Shown here: one piece after another, positions 29,401 to 37,800 of the stretch
Layout of the letters: each line of letters opens with the position of its first letter
How positions within the stretch are numbered: position 1 is the stretch's first letter
NCBI GenBank assembly: GCA_019359535.1
Contig: JAHHHE010000001.1
Span: 35,040 to 99,039, forward strand
Direction of reading: 5' to 3'
Length of the DNA: 64,000 nucleotides
Source: Gloeocapsa sp. UFS-A4-WI-NPMV-4B04
Lineage (GTDB): Bacteria; Cyanobacteriota; Cyanobacteriia; Cyanobacteriales; Chroococcidiopsidaceae
Position numbers and translations under genes: made by a program
The notes under the pieces: generated by a model
Databases searched by the model: none
What the model was told of the DNA's origin: nothing
What the model saw: the letters and a program-made list of their open reading frames with translations, nothing else

Positions 29401-31100
29401 ACGCAAATGCCTACTAGGATTTCCGGTTTCACTCCTAGCTGCTGTAAATAATCAGCTAGCTGATTTGCTCGTTGGTTTAGCTCTCGGTATGTCAGCTTTT
29501 GGTCGCCAAACACAACTGCAACTGCATCAGGAGTGCGCGCTGCTTGGGCTTCAAACAACTGATGGATACATAGTTCTCGTTCTGTTCTTCCTGCTGTCTG
29601 CCGCCTGCTGCCTGTTTCATTCCACTCCATCAACAGACCTTGTTCTGCATTTGTTAACAACGGCAAGTCTGCAAGATGTTGATCTGGATTTGCGACGATA
29701 CCTGTTAAGATAATTTGCCAATGACCTAACATCCGAGCGATCGTCGCTGCTTCAAACAGGTTAGTGTCATACTCCACATATCCTGTCAGTCCTTGCTCTG
29801 TATCTGTCAGACTCAGATCCAAATCAAACTTGGCTATGCCGCTATCGATTTCTAGCGGTGTTATAGTTAAGTCCCCAAGTTCCAAAAGTGGGATTGGGGC
29901 ATTGTTAAGAGTAAACATGACCTCAAACAGTGGTGATCGGCTCAAGGTTCGCTCTGGGTTAAGAACTTCCACCAGTTTTTCAAATGGCAAATCTTGATGA
30001 GCATAAGCTCCTAATGTGACTTCGCGCACTCGTGCTAGTAACTCTCGAAAGGTAGGATTGCCAGAATGGTCAGTACGCAACACTAGACTGTTGACAAAGA
30101 ACCCAATTAACGGCTCAATTTCTGGTCTATTACGGTTAGCAATTACGGAACCGACAACGATATCATCTTGATTTGTATACCGATGCAGCATTGCCTTAAA
30201 TGCCGCTAATAAAGTCATAAAAAGCGTTACATCTTCCTGCTGGCTCAAAGCTTTGAGTGCTTCAGACAATTCCTTAGACAAGGTGAAGAACTGCTTTGCA
30301 CCTTTGAAGGTTTGCACTGCTGAACGAGGCTTATCGGTGGGTAGTTCCAGAACGGGGAGGTTACTAAGTCGCTGTTTCCAGTAGCTTAATTGATTCTCTA
30401 ACACCTCCCCCTGCAACCATGTCCGTTGCCAGATAGCGAAATCTGCATACTGGATGGGCAATTCCGGTAGTGACGCGGTTTGTTTACTGGCGATCGCTTT
30501 GTAAAACTGGGCTAATTCGCGGACGATCACCCCCAGTGACCAACCATCAAAGATAATATGGTGCATACTCAACAGCAAAATGTGTTCTGCTTCGTTCAGC
30601 TTTAGTAGTCTGCCTCGCAGCAATATATCTTTGGTTAAGTCGACAGCGTGTTGAGTTTCGGTGATCGCCAGTTGCTGAACTCTAGCTTTTTGCTCAGATA
30701 CTAACAACTCGCATAGGTTTACCACTGGTAGCGTCAGAGTTAAGCTTGGAGCAACAACCTGCACTGTTTGTCCATCTACTGTCTTGAAATTTGTGCGGAG
30801 AATTTCGTGACGTAGCACAATTTCGTTGAGACTCTGTTCTAACGCCGCTACGTTAAGCGTACCCTTAAGGCTTACAGCTACAGCTTCGTTGTAAAAAGAG
30901 TTCTCTGGTGCAAACTGATGCAGAAACCACAGCCGTTGTTGGGCAAATGATAATGGCGCAGGCTCAGTTTTAGAACGTTCAGGAATAATTTTTAATAAAG
31001 AATCATCACCCTTACCCCGCAAACGTTTTTCGAGGAGTTCCTGTTTTGCCTGGGAAAGCTGCGATCGCCGTGCTAAAATTTCTTCTTTATTTTTGTACAT
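26457..31100 (-). CDS. NRPS C-A(Orn-like)-MT-T, methyltransferase inserted in the A domain
   Basis: 1547 aa; C: MHHIIFDGWS; A: SFDVFSGDV / CAEFVP / LLICGSDSW / NSFGLTEATID (reads D-V-G-E-I-G-S-I-D, Orn(2)-type); SAM motif VLEIGCGTGLLLF between A8 and A10 as in NRPS N-methyltransferases; T: FFELGGDSILSIQ. Confidence 0.9.
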   Translation of the reverse strand: MYKNKEEILARRSQLSQAKQELLEKRLRGKGDDSLLKIIPERSKTEPAPLSFAQQRLWFLHQFAPENSFYNEAVAVSLKGTLNVAALEQSLNEIVLRHEILRTNFKTVDGQTVQVVAPSLTLTLPVVNLCELLVSEQKARVQQLAITETQHAVDLTKDILLRGRLLKLNEAEHILLLSMHHIIFDGWSLGVIVRELAQFYKAIASKQTASLPELPIQYADFAIWQRTWLQGEVLENQLSYWKQRLSNLPVLELPTDKPRSAVQTFKGAKQFFTLSKELSEALKALSQQEDVTLFMTLLAAFKAMLHRYTNQDDIVVGSVIANRNRPEIEPLIGFFVNSLVLRTDHSGNPTFRELLARVREVTLGAYAHQDLPFEKLVEVLNPERTLSRSPLFEVMFTLNNAPIPLLELGDLTITPLEIDSGIAKFDLDLSLTDTEQGLTGYVEYDTNLFEAATIARMLGHWQIILTGIVANPDQHLADLPLLTNAEQGLLMEWNETGSRRQTAGRTERELCIHQLFEAQAARTPDAVAVVFGDQKLTYRELNQRANQLADYLQQLGVKPEILVGICVERSLEMVVGILGILKAGGAYVPLDPTYPQERKAFMLSDAQVSVLLTQQSLLPKLPQQVAQVICLDTKWELLAHQKQENPHSSVTPQNLAYVIYTSGSTGKSKGVMIAHQSLVNAYCSWEQAYQLRSLTCHLQMASFSFDVFSGDVVRSLCSGGKLVLCPRELLLAPEELYEFMCQEQVDCAEFVPVVLRNLIQYLEESNQRLDFMRLLICGSDSWYVEEYKRFRQLCGLKTRLINSFGLTEATIDSSYFETASVHLPVEQLVPIGRPFVNTQIYILDSHLQQVPIGVFGELYIGGVGLARGYCDRPQLTAAKFVPHPFSVEPGARLYQTGDLARWLPDGNIDFRGRIDYQEKIRGYRIEVGEIEATLSQHPAVSETVVSACQDSHGEKRLVAYVVQNLHYQSEAELPTQLEQEQVSQWQTIYDSENFEQIPDPTFNIRGWDSSYTGLPLAEPQMREWRDRTAERILSLNPTRVLEIGCGTGLLLFPIAPHCTQYCGTDFSTAALRYTQNVLERLESIPQVQLLPRMADNFAGLEVATFDTVIINSVVQYFPSISYLLRVLEGVVNLVQPGGFIFLGDIRSLPLLEAFHASVQLHQAPTSLSLEQLQQRIKRRIAIEQELVIDPAFFSAFKQHLPQIERVQIQPKRGCYSNELTKFRYDVILHVGVGEQREQINSSPLPSLDWQEQQLTLDSVRQLLTAEPEILRLRRVPNARILPDVKTVELLAADDVQTVGDLQMLLPSVVGEGVDPENLWALSCDFPYFIDINWSNSRTDGNYDVLLQRTNTDKAEFPEEIELKPWSAYANNPLQQQLTRQLLPQFRSYLKERLPDYMIPSVFMMLDTLPLLPNGKVDRRSLPVPDIARPELEATFVPPRNSTEEKLTQIWIEVLGVEQVGIHDNFFELGGDSILSIQIIAKANQAGLKITPKQIFEYQAIAELAAVASITGSIQVEQQSVSEYTPSDFSLVQLNEEELEEALSKIQF
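27370..28130 (-). other. Embedded N-methyltransferase domain (approximate bounds)
   Basis: TRVLEIGCGTGLLLFPIAPHCTQYCGTDFS...VVQYFPSISYLLRVLEGVVNLVQPGGFIFLGDIRSL. Confidence 0.75.
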
Positions 31101-31147
31101 TCGTCGTACTATCTACACAAAACAATCAATACAGTTCAATTAGTGAT

Positions 31148-31190
31148 GTTGTCCCCCACTTTTTAAGGGGGGCTAGGGGGGATCAATCTT
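31148..31190. repeat. Short GC-rich interrupted palindrome (ccccactttttaaggggggctaggggggatc)
   Basis: Visible in the intergenic gap between the FkbH gene and the NRPS; same motif style as the termini of the 42849-42983 element. Confidence 0.6.
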
Positions 31191-31210
31191 GCTGTGACGA
31201 ATCCTAAACC

Positions 31211-32278
31211 CTAACCAATAATCTCCACCTGCATATATTCAGGCAAAGGTTGAATTCTTGTTAAATCGTTTTCAAAAATTACTAAATCGCCCTGCTTTTC
31301 AATTTCTTTAAATCCCGCAAACTTGTAAGCGATATACATCATTCGATTGCGATCATTGGAAACAAATTCAGCTCGTAGCCGCACCTTTTTATCTTTAGCT
31401 AAATTCATAATATAGTTCAGTAAAATTGTACCTACACCTCTCGACATAACGCGACAAGACATCAGTAATAGTTTGACTGTCCAGAAGTTTGCTTGGCATT
31501 CTACAAGCGCCAATCCGATTTTTCCATAACTACCATATTTATCCTCCAAATCAGTAATTAGCAGTTTATACTGCTCAGATTGACGAAATTGATTAAGTTC
31601 GTCATAAGAATACGTATAACCCGTTGTATTCAATTGATGCGTTCGTACTGTTAATTCTTCAGCTCGCTGTAAATCTTCCTCTTGGGCAGAAGAAATAGTA
31701 AATTTCATCTTCAGCGTGGCTAAAAAATCTTGTTGAGAACCAATAAATTCTTCTTCAGCCTTCTGGCGTTCTATACCGCTAATATACATTAGCCTTCTAT
31801 TTTTTGAATCTTCTGTAATAAAAGGTGGATTCATTACTGGCATATCTAGTACCTGTTCCAGATCTGCTGTGTTAATACAAAGTATTTCAGGTAAAGAAAA
31901 GCTTACTTCTTCTAGTTCAAATAACTGATCGTCAATAAAAGCTATTGTATCAATGCTGATGTTAATTAATTTAGCAATTTGTTTGATCGAGGAAACTTTT
32001 GAGTTCCAATTGATTTGGGGGTAAAGAAAATAATCTTGCAAGCCAGTTTCTTGGAGTTTTGTCATGGCTTTAGTGTATTCATTCTTGCTAGCAAGAGATT
32101 GGAGAATACCTCGCTTATCTAAGGTTTTAATTATTTCAACTACTGATTTTCGTAAGTAAACTTGCTCGTCTTCCAACAAAACACCATCCCATAAAGTGTT
32201 GTCCAAATCCCAAACTACACATTTGATAGCTTTACGTTTTTGCTGGTTCTCTACTTGCTCAGAATTGATACAAATCAT
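31211..32278 (-). CDS. FkbH-like HAD-superfamily protein (glyceryl-ACP forming type)
   Basis: 355 aa; CVVWDLDNTLWDGVLLED, LASKNEYTKA, AFIDDQLFELEEV, C-terminal acyltransferase-like region. Confidence 0.9.
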   Translation of the reverse strand: MICINSEQVENQQKRKAIKCVVWDLDNTLWDGVLLEDEQVYLRKSVVEIIKTLDKRGILQSLASKNEYTKAMTKLQETGLQDYFLYPQINWNSKVSSIKQIAKLINISIDTIAFIDDQLFELEEVSFSLPEILCINTADLEQVLDMPVMNPPFITEDSKNRRLMYISGIERQKAEEEFIGSQQDFLATLKMKFTISSAQEEDLQRAEELTVRTHQLNTTGYTYSYDELNQFRQSEQYKLLITDLEDKYGSYGKIGLALVECQANFWTVKLLLMSCRVMSRGVGTILLNYIMNLAKDKKVRLRAEFVSNDRNRMMYIAYKFAGFKEIEKQGDLVIFENDLTRIQPLPEYMQVEIIG

Positions 32279-32279
32279 T

Positions 32280-33461
32280 TCACGTCCCTACTAATTGTTG
32301 AGATATCTCCGTAAGTTCGGCTGAAAATAGATATTCTTGATAACCATACTCAGCAATCGTAATCTGTTGAATTTGGGTACTACCTTCGATAATCTCCATG
32401 ATTTTCGCGTCTCGTAAATACCTCTGCACGGGATACTCACTACTGCAACCATTTCCCCCATGAATTTGTACAGCATCATTAGCTACTTTATTCACTATTG
32501 TGGAGGCAAAATATTTAGCAATTGATGTTTCTATAATCGATTTTGGATCGCCAATTTCTTTGAGATAGCCAGCTTGATAACACAATAATCTCGCTGCTTT
32601 GATATTCGCGATCGCTTCGGAAATCATTTGTCTAATTAATTGATGTTCTTTTAAATAAACACCGAACTGTTTTCGCTGACTTGTATACTTAATACAAGCT
32701 TCAAGACAAGCTTGAGCAATACCTACACAACCCCAAGCAACACTGTATCTGCCATAATCTAGTGCAGAAGCAGCGACATGAGAGAAACCAAAACCTTGTC
32801 TACACACAAGATTTTCTTGCGGGATTTGGCAATTATCTAGGTGCAGTTCTGCTAACATTGAAGCTCTCACGCCCAACATTCCAGAAATTGGTGCGATTGT
32901 AAGTCCTGGCGTATTTTTTTCAACTAAAAAAGTAGAAGGTTTACCTTCACAATTAGCAAACACTAAGAAAATATCGGCAATTTGTCCATAGGTAATCCAT
33001 TTTTTTTGTCCATTTAATATGTAAGAATCACCAGAAAATGTTGCTGTAGTTTCTACACTTTTGGCATCGCTGCCTACATTAGGTTCGCTTAAAGCAAAAG
33101 CAGCAATTACTTCACCTGATGCTAATTTGGGAATCCAATATTCTTTTTGAAATCGGCTACCCCATTTCAGAAGAGCATGAGCAACCATGCTATGAACTGT
33201 TAGCAAACTCCGCAGTGAAGAACATCCCCGCCCAAGTTCTTCATTAAGCAGACCAAAAGTAATCATATCCATGCCGCTACCACCGCTTTCTTGGGGGATA
33301 ACAGCACTCAAATAGCCTTTTTGAGCGAGCTTTTGAATTAAATTGAGTGGCGTACGTTCTTCGCGATCGCATTGATCCGCATAAGGAACTATTTGTTCAT
33401 CTACAAATGCTCTAAATGTAGCCTTAGCATTTTTTTGTTGCGGGTTCAGTTCTATTTTCAT
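32280..33461 (-). CDS. Acyl-CoA dehydrogenase-like (FkbI-type)
   Basis: 393 aa; AFALSEPNVGSDAKSVETTA, GQKKWITYGQIADIFLVF, QIHGGNGCSSEYPVQRYLRDAKIMEIIEGSTQIQQI. Confidence 0.92.
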   Translation of the reverse strand: MKIELNPQQKNAKATFRAFVDEQIVPYADQCDREERTPLNLIQKLAQKGYLSAVIPQESGGSGMDMITFGLLNEELGRGCSSLRSLLTVHSMVAHALLKWGSRFQKEYWIPKLASGEVIAAFALSEPNVGSDAKSVETTATFSGDSYILNGQKKWITYGQIADIFLVFANCEGKPSTFLVEKNTPGLTIAPISGMLGVRASMLAELHLDNCQIPQENLVCRQGFGFSHVAASALDYGRYSVAWGCVGIAQACLEACIKYTSQRKQFGVYLKEHQLIRQMISEAIANIKAARLLCYQAGYLKEIGDPKSIIETSIAKYFASTIVNKVANDAVQIHGGNGCSSEYPVQRYLRDAKIMEIIEGSTQIQQITIAEYGYQEYLFSAELTEISQQLVGT

Positions 33462-33532
33462 CCTATCACAAATAAGATAGATTACGGCAGGCAGAAAAAT
33501 AATTTTCTCTGCTTATCTTCAAGTAATTTGAA

Positions 33533-33784
33533 TTAATTACCTGCAACTACAGGTATCTTTCGTTTAATTAAAAGAGCCATAGCATTGATAGTTCTAAAGT
33601 TGTCAAAATCAAGGTCTTCATTCTCAATTGTTATTTGAAACTCTTGTTCAATAAATAAAACCAATTGCATAGCAAACATCGAATTAACAAACCCAAGCGC
33701 AAAGATATCTTCATCTGCTTGGAACTCATGACCAGTGAAAAAACGCGACAGAAATTTTTTGATTTTTGCTTTAACTTCTTCCAT
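33533..33784 (-). CDS. Discrete acyl carrier protein (FkbJ-type)
   Basis: 83 aa; phosphopantetheine-site motif FALGFVNSMFAMQL. Confidence 0.85.
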   Translation of the reverse strand: MEEVKAKIKKFLSRFFTGHEFQADEDIFALGFVNSMFAMQLVLFIEQEFQITIENEDLDFDNFRTINAMALLIKRKIPVVAGN

Positions 33785-33879
33785 ATTTATCTATTTTTAG
33801 AAATTACTCTGAATTGCAAATTTTGAAGCTAAAACTGAGGAGTTTCGCCAAGCAGACAACTTTACGTTTTTTCATCTAA

Positions 33880-34731
33880 TCACCCGTAAGAATAGAAACC
33901 TTGCCCACTTTTTCGACCGTATAATCCCGCATCTACCATTTTTCTTAATAAAGAACATGGTCTATATTTACTGTCATTGAAGCTTTCGTACAGAACTTCA
34001 ATAGAAAAGAGAATTGTATCTAAACCAATTAAGTCGGCTGTCTCCAACGGTCCCATTTTGTGACCAAAGCAGGTTTTGAAAATTTTATCTACTTCTGCTG
34101 CTGTCGCTACTTGCTCTTGAAGTACAAAAATAGCTTCATTAATAGTCAACATCAAAACACGGTTAGAGACAAAACCTGGTGAATCATTAACTATGATGCA
34201 TTCTTTACCCATTTGAGCCAACAATTGTTTTGCTGTCTCAATAGTTGTATCAGCAGTATAATAACCACGAATCATTTCAACCATTGGCTTCATTGGTACT
34301 GGATTCATGAAATGTATCCCAACCAGTTGAGAAGCGCGATTAGTTACTGAAGCAATCCGAGTAATAGAAATAGCAGAGGTATTGGCAGCAAAGATAGAGT
34401 CTTGGGGACAAATCTTGTCAATTTTTGCGTAAACCTCTTTTTTAATATCCCATTTTTCTGTAACATTTTCAACTATAAATTCTGCATCTTTTAATACTTG
34501 ATAATTTGTAGAAAATTTGATGCGCTGTAAAATATCATCAGGTATATCTAAATCTTTTTTGTTGAAAAATCCTTGAAATCGGATATTATTCTTTATTTCT
34601 TGTTTAGCCTGCTCTAGAGCCTTTTCTGAGTTATCTAAAAGTATGACTTGATGATTGGTTTGGGCGAGGTTTTGTGCTACCCCTCTACCCATAACACCTG
34701 CTCCAACAACACCGACTACTTTAATGTTCAT
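33880..34731 (-). CDS. 3-hydroxyacyl-CoA dehydrogenase-like (FkbK-type)
   Basis: 283 aa; GVVGAGVMGRGVAQNLAQTNHQVILLDNS, VGIHFMNPVPMKPMVEMIRG, DSPGFVSNRVLM. Confidence 0.92.
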   Translation of the reverse strand: MNIKVVGVVGAGVMGRGVAQNLAQTNHQVILLDNSEKALEQAKQEIKNNIRFQGFFNKKDLDIPDDILQRIKFSTNYQVLKDAEFIVENVTEKWDIKKEVYAKIDKICPQDSIFAANTSAISITRIASVTNRASQLVGIHFMNPVPMKPMVEMIRGYYTADTTIETAKQLLAQMGKECIIVNDSPGFVSNRVLMLTINEAIFVLQEQVATAAEVDKIFKTCFGHKMGPLETADLIGLDTILFSIEVLYESFNDSKYRPCSLLRKMVDAGLYGRKSGQGFYSYG

Positions 34732-34818
34732 AACTGATATCTTGTGAATACATTTTCAATGCTGTGGGGCAAGCTTCTAGCTTGTACTTTGCTTGCTCCC
34801 ACAAATCACTTACAATTG

Positions 34819-37800
34819 CTATATTCTTGACTTCAACTCAAAGCTTTGGGCTTTATTTAAAGTTGAATTAGCTTCGTCTTCAGATAATTTTTCTAACTCC
34901 TCTATGAGAAATTCTTCAGTAACCAAAGCTAACTCAGCTACAGATGGAGCTTCAAAAATAGAACGAACTGGGAGTTCTAGTTGAAAGTATTTACGTAGGT
35001 GAGAAATAAGGACAGTTCCTGTTAAAGAATCTCCCCCCAAAGCAAAGAAATTGTCATGAATTCCCACCGCATTGATTCCTAATAATTCTTGATAAATATC
35101 CGCAATTCGGCGCTCGATATCATTAGTAGGAGCAACATAGGCATTCTTTAAATTCGGTCGAAAGTGTAGAGAAGATACTTTAGATTCAGCAGCTTTTTGG
35201 TGCAAAACTGTAAATGCTGGCGGTGTCGGTGATTTTGTTGATGCATCAGCTTGAGCAAAAATTACGTGTTCTCTGAAAGGTTCAAATTCAGAGAAAGCCG
35301 CCATCTCAATAAAACCATGAGATTTTAGTGCTGCTTGCCACTGCTGCTGTGATAAAAAGGGATTACCCATGTTGCGATCGCCTTTTTTATCCTCAATTGG
35401 CTGCATAATCAGAGCATCAATTACTTCAGATTCCAGCTTGGCTTCAGTTGTCTCCCACAGTAGGAGTAACCCGCCAGGAGCCAGTAAAGAGCGAACGCGA
35501 TCAAGTGTTTCCTCAATGTTTCGAGCTACGTGCAGCACTTTGAAAGCTACCACTACATCAAAGCTGTGGCTTTCGTAGCCTTGCGCTTGTGGGGGTTGCT
35601 CAATATCGAGCAATTGATATTCAACAAATGGATAAGCACTAAATTTCTTTTTGGCAGCGTTGAGGAAAAAACCACCCACGTCAGTAAATGTGTATCTAGT
35701 TTGCTGGGATGGCAAGAGCGGTAACAAGGCTGCTGTAGCAGTACCAGTTCCGGCTCCGATTTCCAGTATTCTCAGATTCACCTGTGGTGATAGTGATTTC
35801 ACTACTTGTTCCATACACGCCTGCATGATGGAGTTGTAGTAGTTATTCATCGGCAAGTCTTGGATTGCAAATTCTCCTTCATTGAGTAAGGTAGAAACGT
35901 GCAATTCCAACGGTTCTTGTTCACCAGTCAAGATAGCTACCATATTTTCGCCGTAGAGTTGGAGTAGCTCTATCTGTTGCGGTGTGTCCATCCATCTGAC
36001 TCTTACTTCTGCTAAAAGCTGATCTAAAGAGTCTGCTGATAGTGGCGACAGATTGGAAAATAGCCCTTGCTCTTGATCTAACTGTCCTTGCTCTACTAGG
36101 ATTTCCAGCCATCGCTGCAATAATTCTCGATAGCGAGGAATAATCTGACACTGCTCAAACAACTCCTTAAAAGAATACTTGACGGCGCGATCGCTAAATG
36201 CACCTAAACGTCTCAAAGTGAGGTTGATATAGGCAATACATAAACGATCCAACCATTGTCTTTTCTCTTGATAAGGTTGCTCGTCAAGTTCCGCAATTCC
36301 AGCCTTCGCCTGAATTTGTCCAGCTTCTATCAGAGATTCCCAAAATGGTACTTTTAACTGCCCTCTGCCTTCTACCTCCTGGGTTCTGCCTTCTGCCTTT
36401 TCAATCCAGTAACGCTGACGCTCAAAGGGATAAGTTGGTAGAGGAAGACGATAACGACGCTCGTGGGCATAAAATCCCGACCAATTGATCTTGACTCCTG
36501 AGAGCCACAATTGACCTAATGTATTCAAAATAAAAGCTAAGTCTGACTGTGGCTCGTAGGCATGGCGTAGTGATGGTAAAACAACTTTATCAGCAGCTGG
36601 CATATCTAAACATTGTAGTGCTAGGCTACTTAATGTTTGTCCCGCACCAACTTCTAAGAGAATTGGACAGTGTTTCCACAACTGTTGCACCCCATCAGCA
36701 AATAGCACAGGTTCGCACAGATGTTTTGTCCAGTAGCTAGGATCTGTAGCTTGTTCTGCTGTAATCCAAGTTCCCGTGACGTTGGATATATAAGGAATCT
36801 GTGGGGGCTGGAGGTTGATTGTTTTTACAAGGGCGGTGAAAGAATCAGCGATCGCTTCCATCATTTGAGAATGAAAAGCATGGGAACTCTGCAATCGCCG
36901 ACAGGCTAAACCCTTAGCCGTCAACTGCTCTGCTAATTGCTCTACAGCCTCTGTTGTTCCAGCCAATACACACAAAGATGAGCCATTCACCGCCGATAAA
37001 GAAAGATGTTCGCTGAGGAAGGGTTGCACCTCTGCTGGGGAAAGAGGAACAGCTAACATTGCTCCTCCGGGCAAATCTTGAATCATTTGCGCTCTTCTGG
37101 CGACGAGAGTAATCGCATCATCCAGAGACAACACTCCCGCCTCAGTTGCTGCTACATATTCACCGATGCTGTAGCCAATCATTGCTACAGGCGTAATTCC
37201 CCAAGAGCGCCATAATTGAGCTAAAGCGTATTCAATGACAAATAGCGCTGGTTGAGTAAGATAAGTTTGATTTAGTTTTTGAGTCGCTGCATCCGGTTGT
37301 GCTGCGTCACGCCCCAGCATTTTCCGAAAATCAATCCCAGATTTTGCTGTTACCTCTAGCGAGTCTGGATAGATAACATCTCTAAGATCAACACCAAGCA
37401 AAGGTTGGAACAAAGCGCAACAGCGATCGCAATGTTCTCGAAATGTCGGCTCAACTTGGTAAAGTTCCCTAGCCATGTTGGCATAGTGAGTTCCCAGTCC
37501 CGTAAACATGAAAGCAACGCGGCGTTCATTCATCTCATGAGTGCTGGTTAGAACTCGTTTGGGATCTTGGAGTGCAACTATCGCATCAGAAATGTCTTGA
37601 CAAACAACTGTGCGCCTGTGATCAAAAGCATGACGACCAACCTGTAATGTATATGCAACATCAGCTAAGTTAAGCTCCGGCTGCTGCTGGAGGTAATCAA
37701 CTAAATTTGCCGTCGCCGTATCCAAGGCTGAAATAGTTTTGGCAGACAACATCAGCAATTGCCAGGGGCGAGATTTTCCCGAAGCTTCAACAACTGGGGC

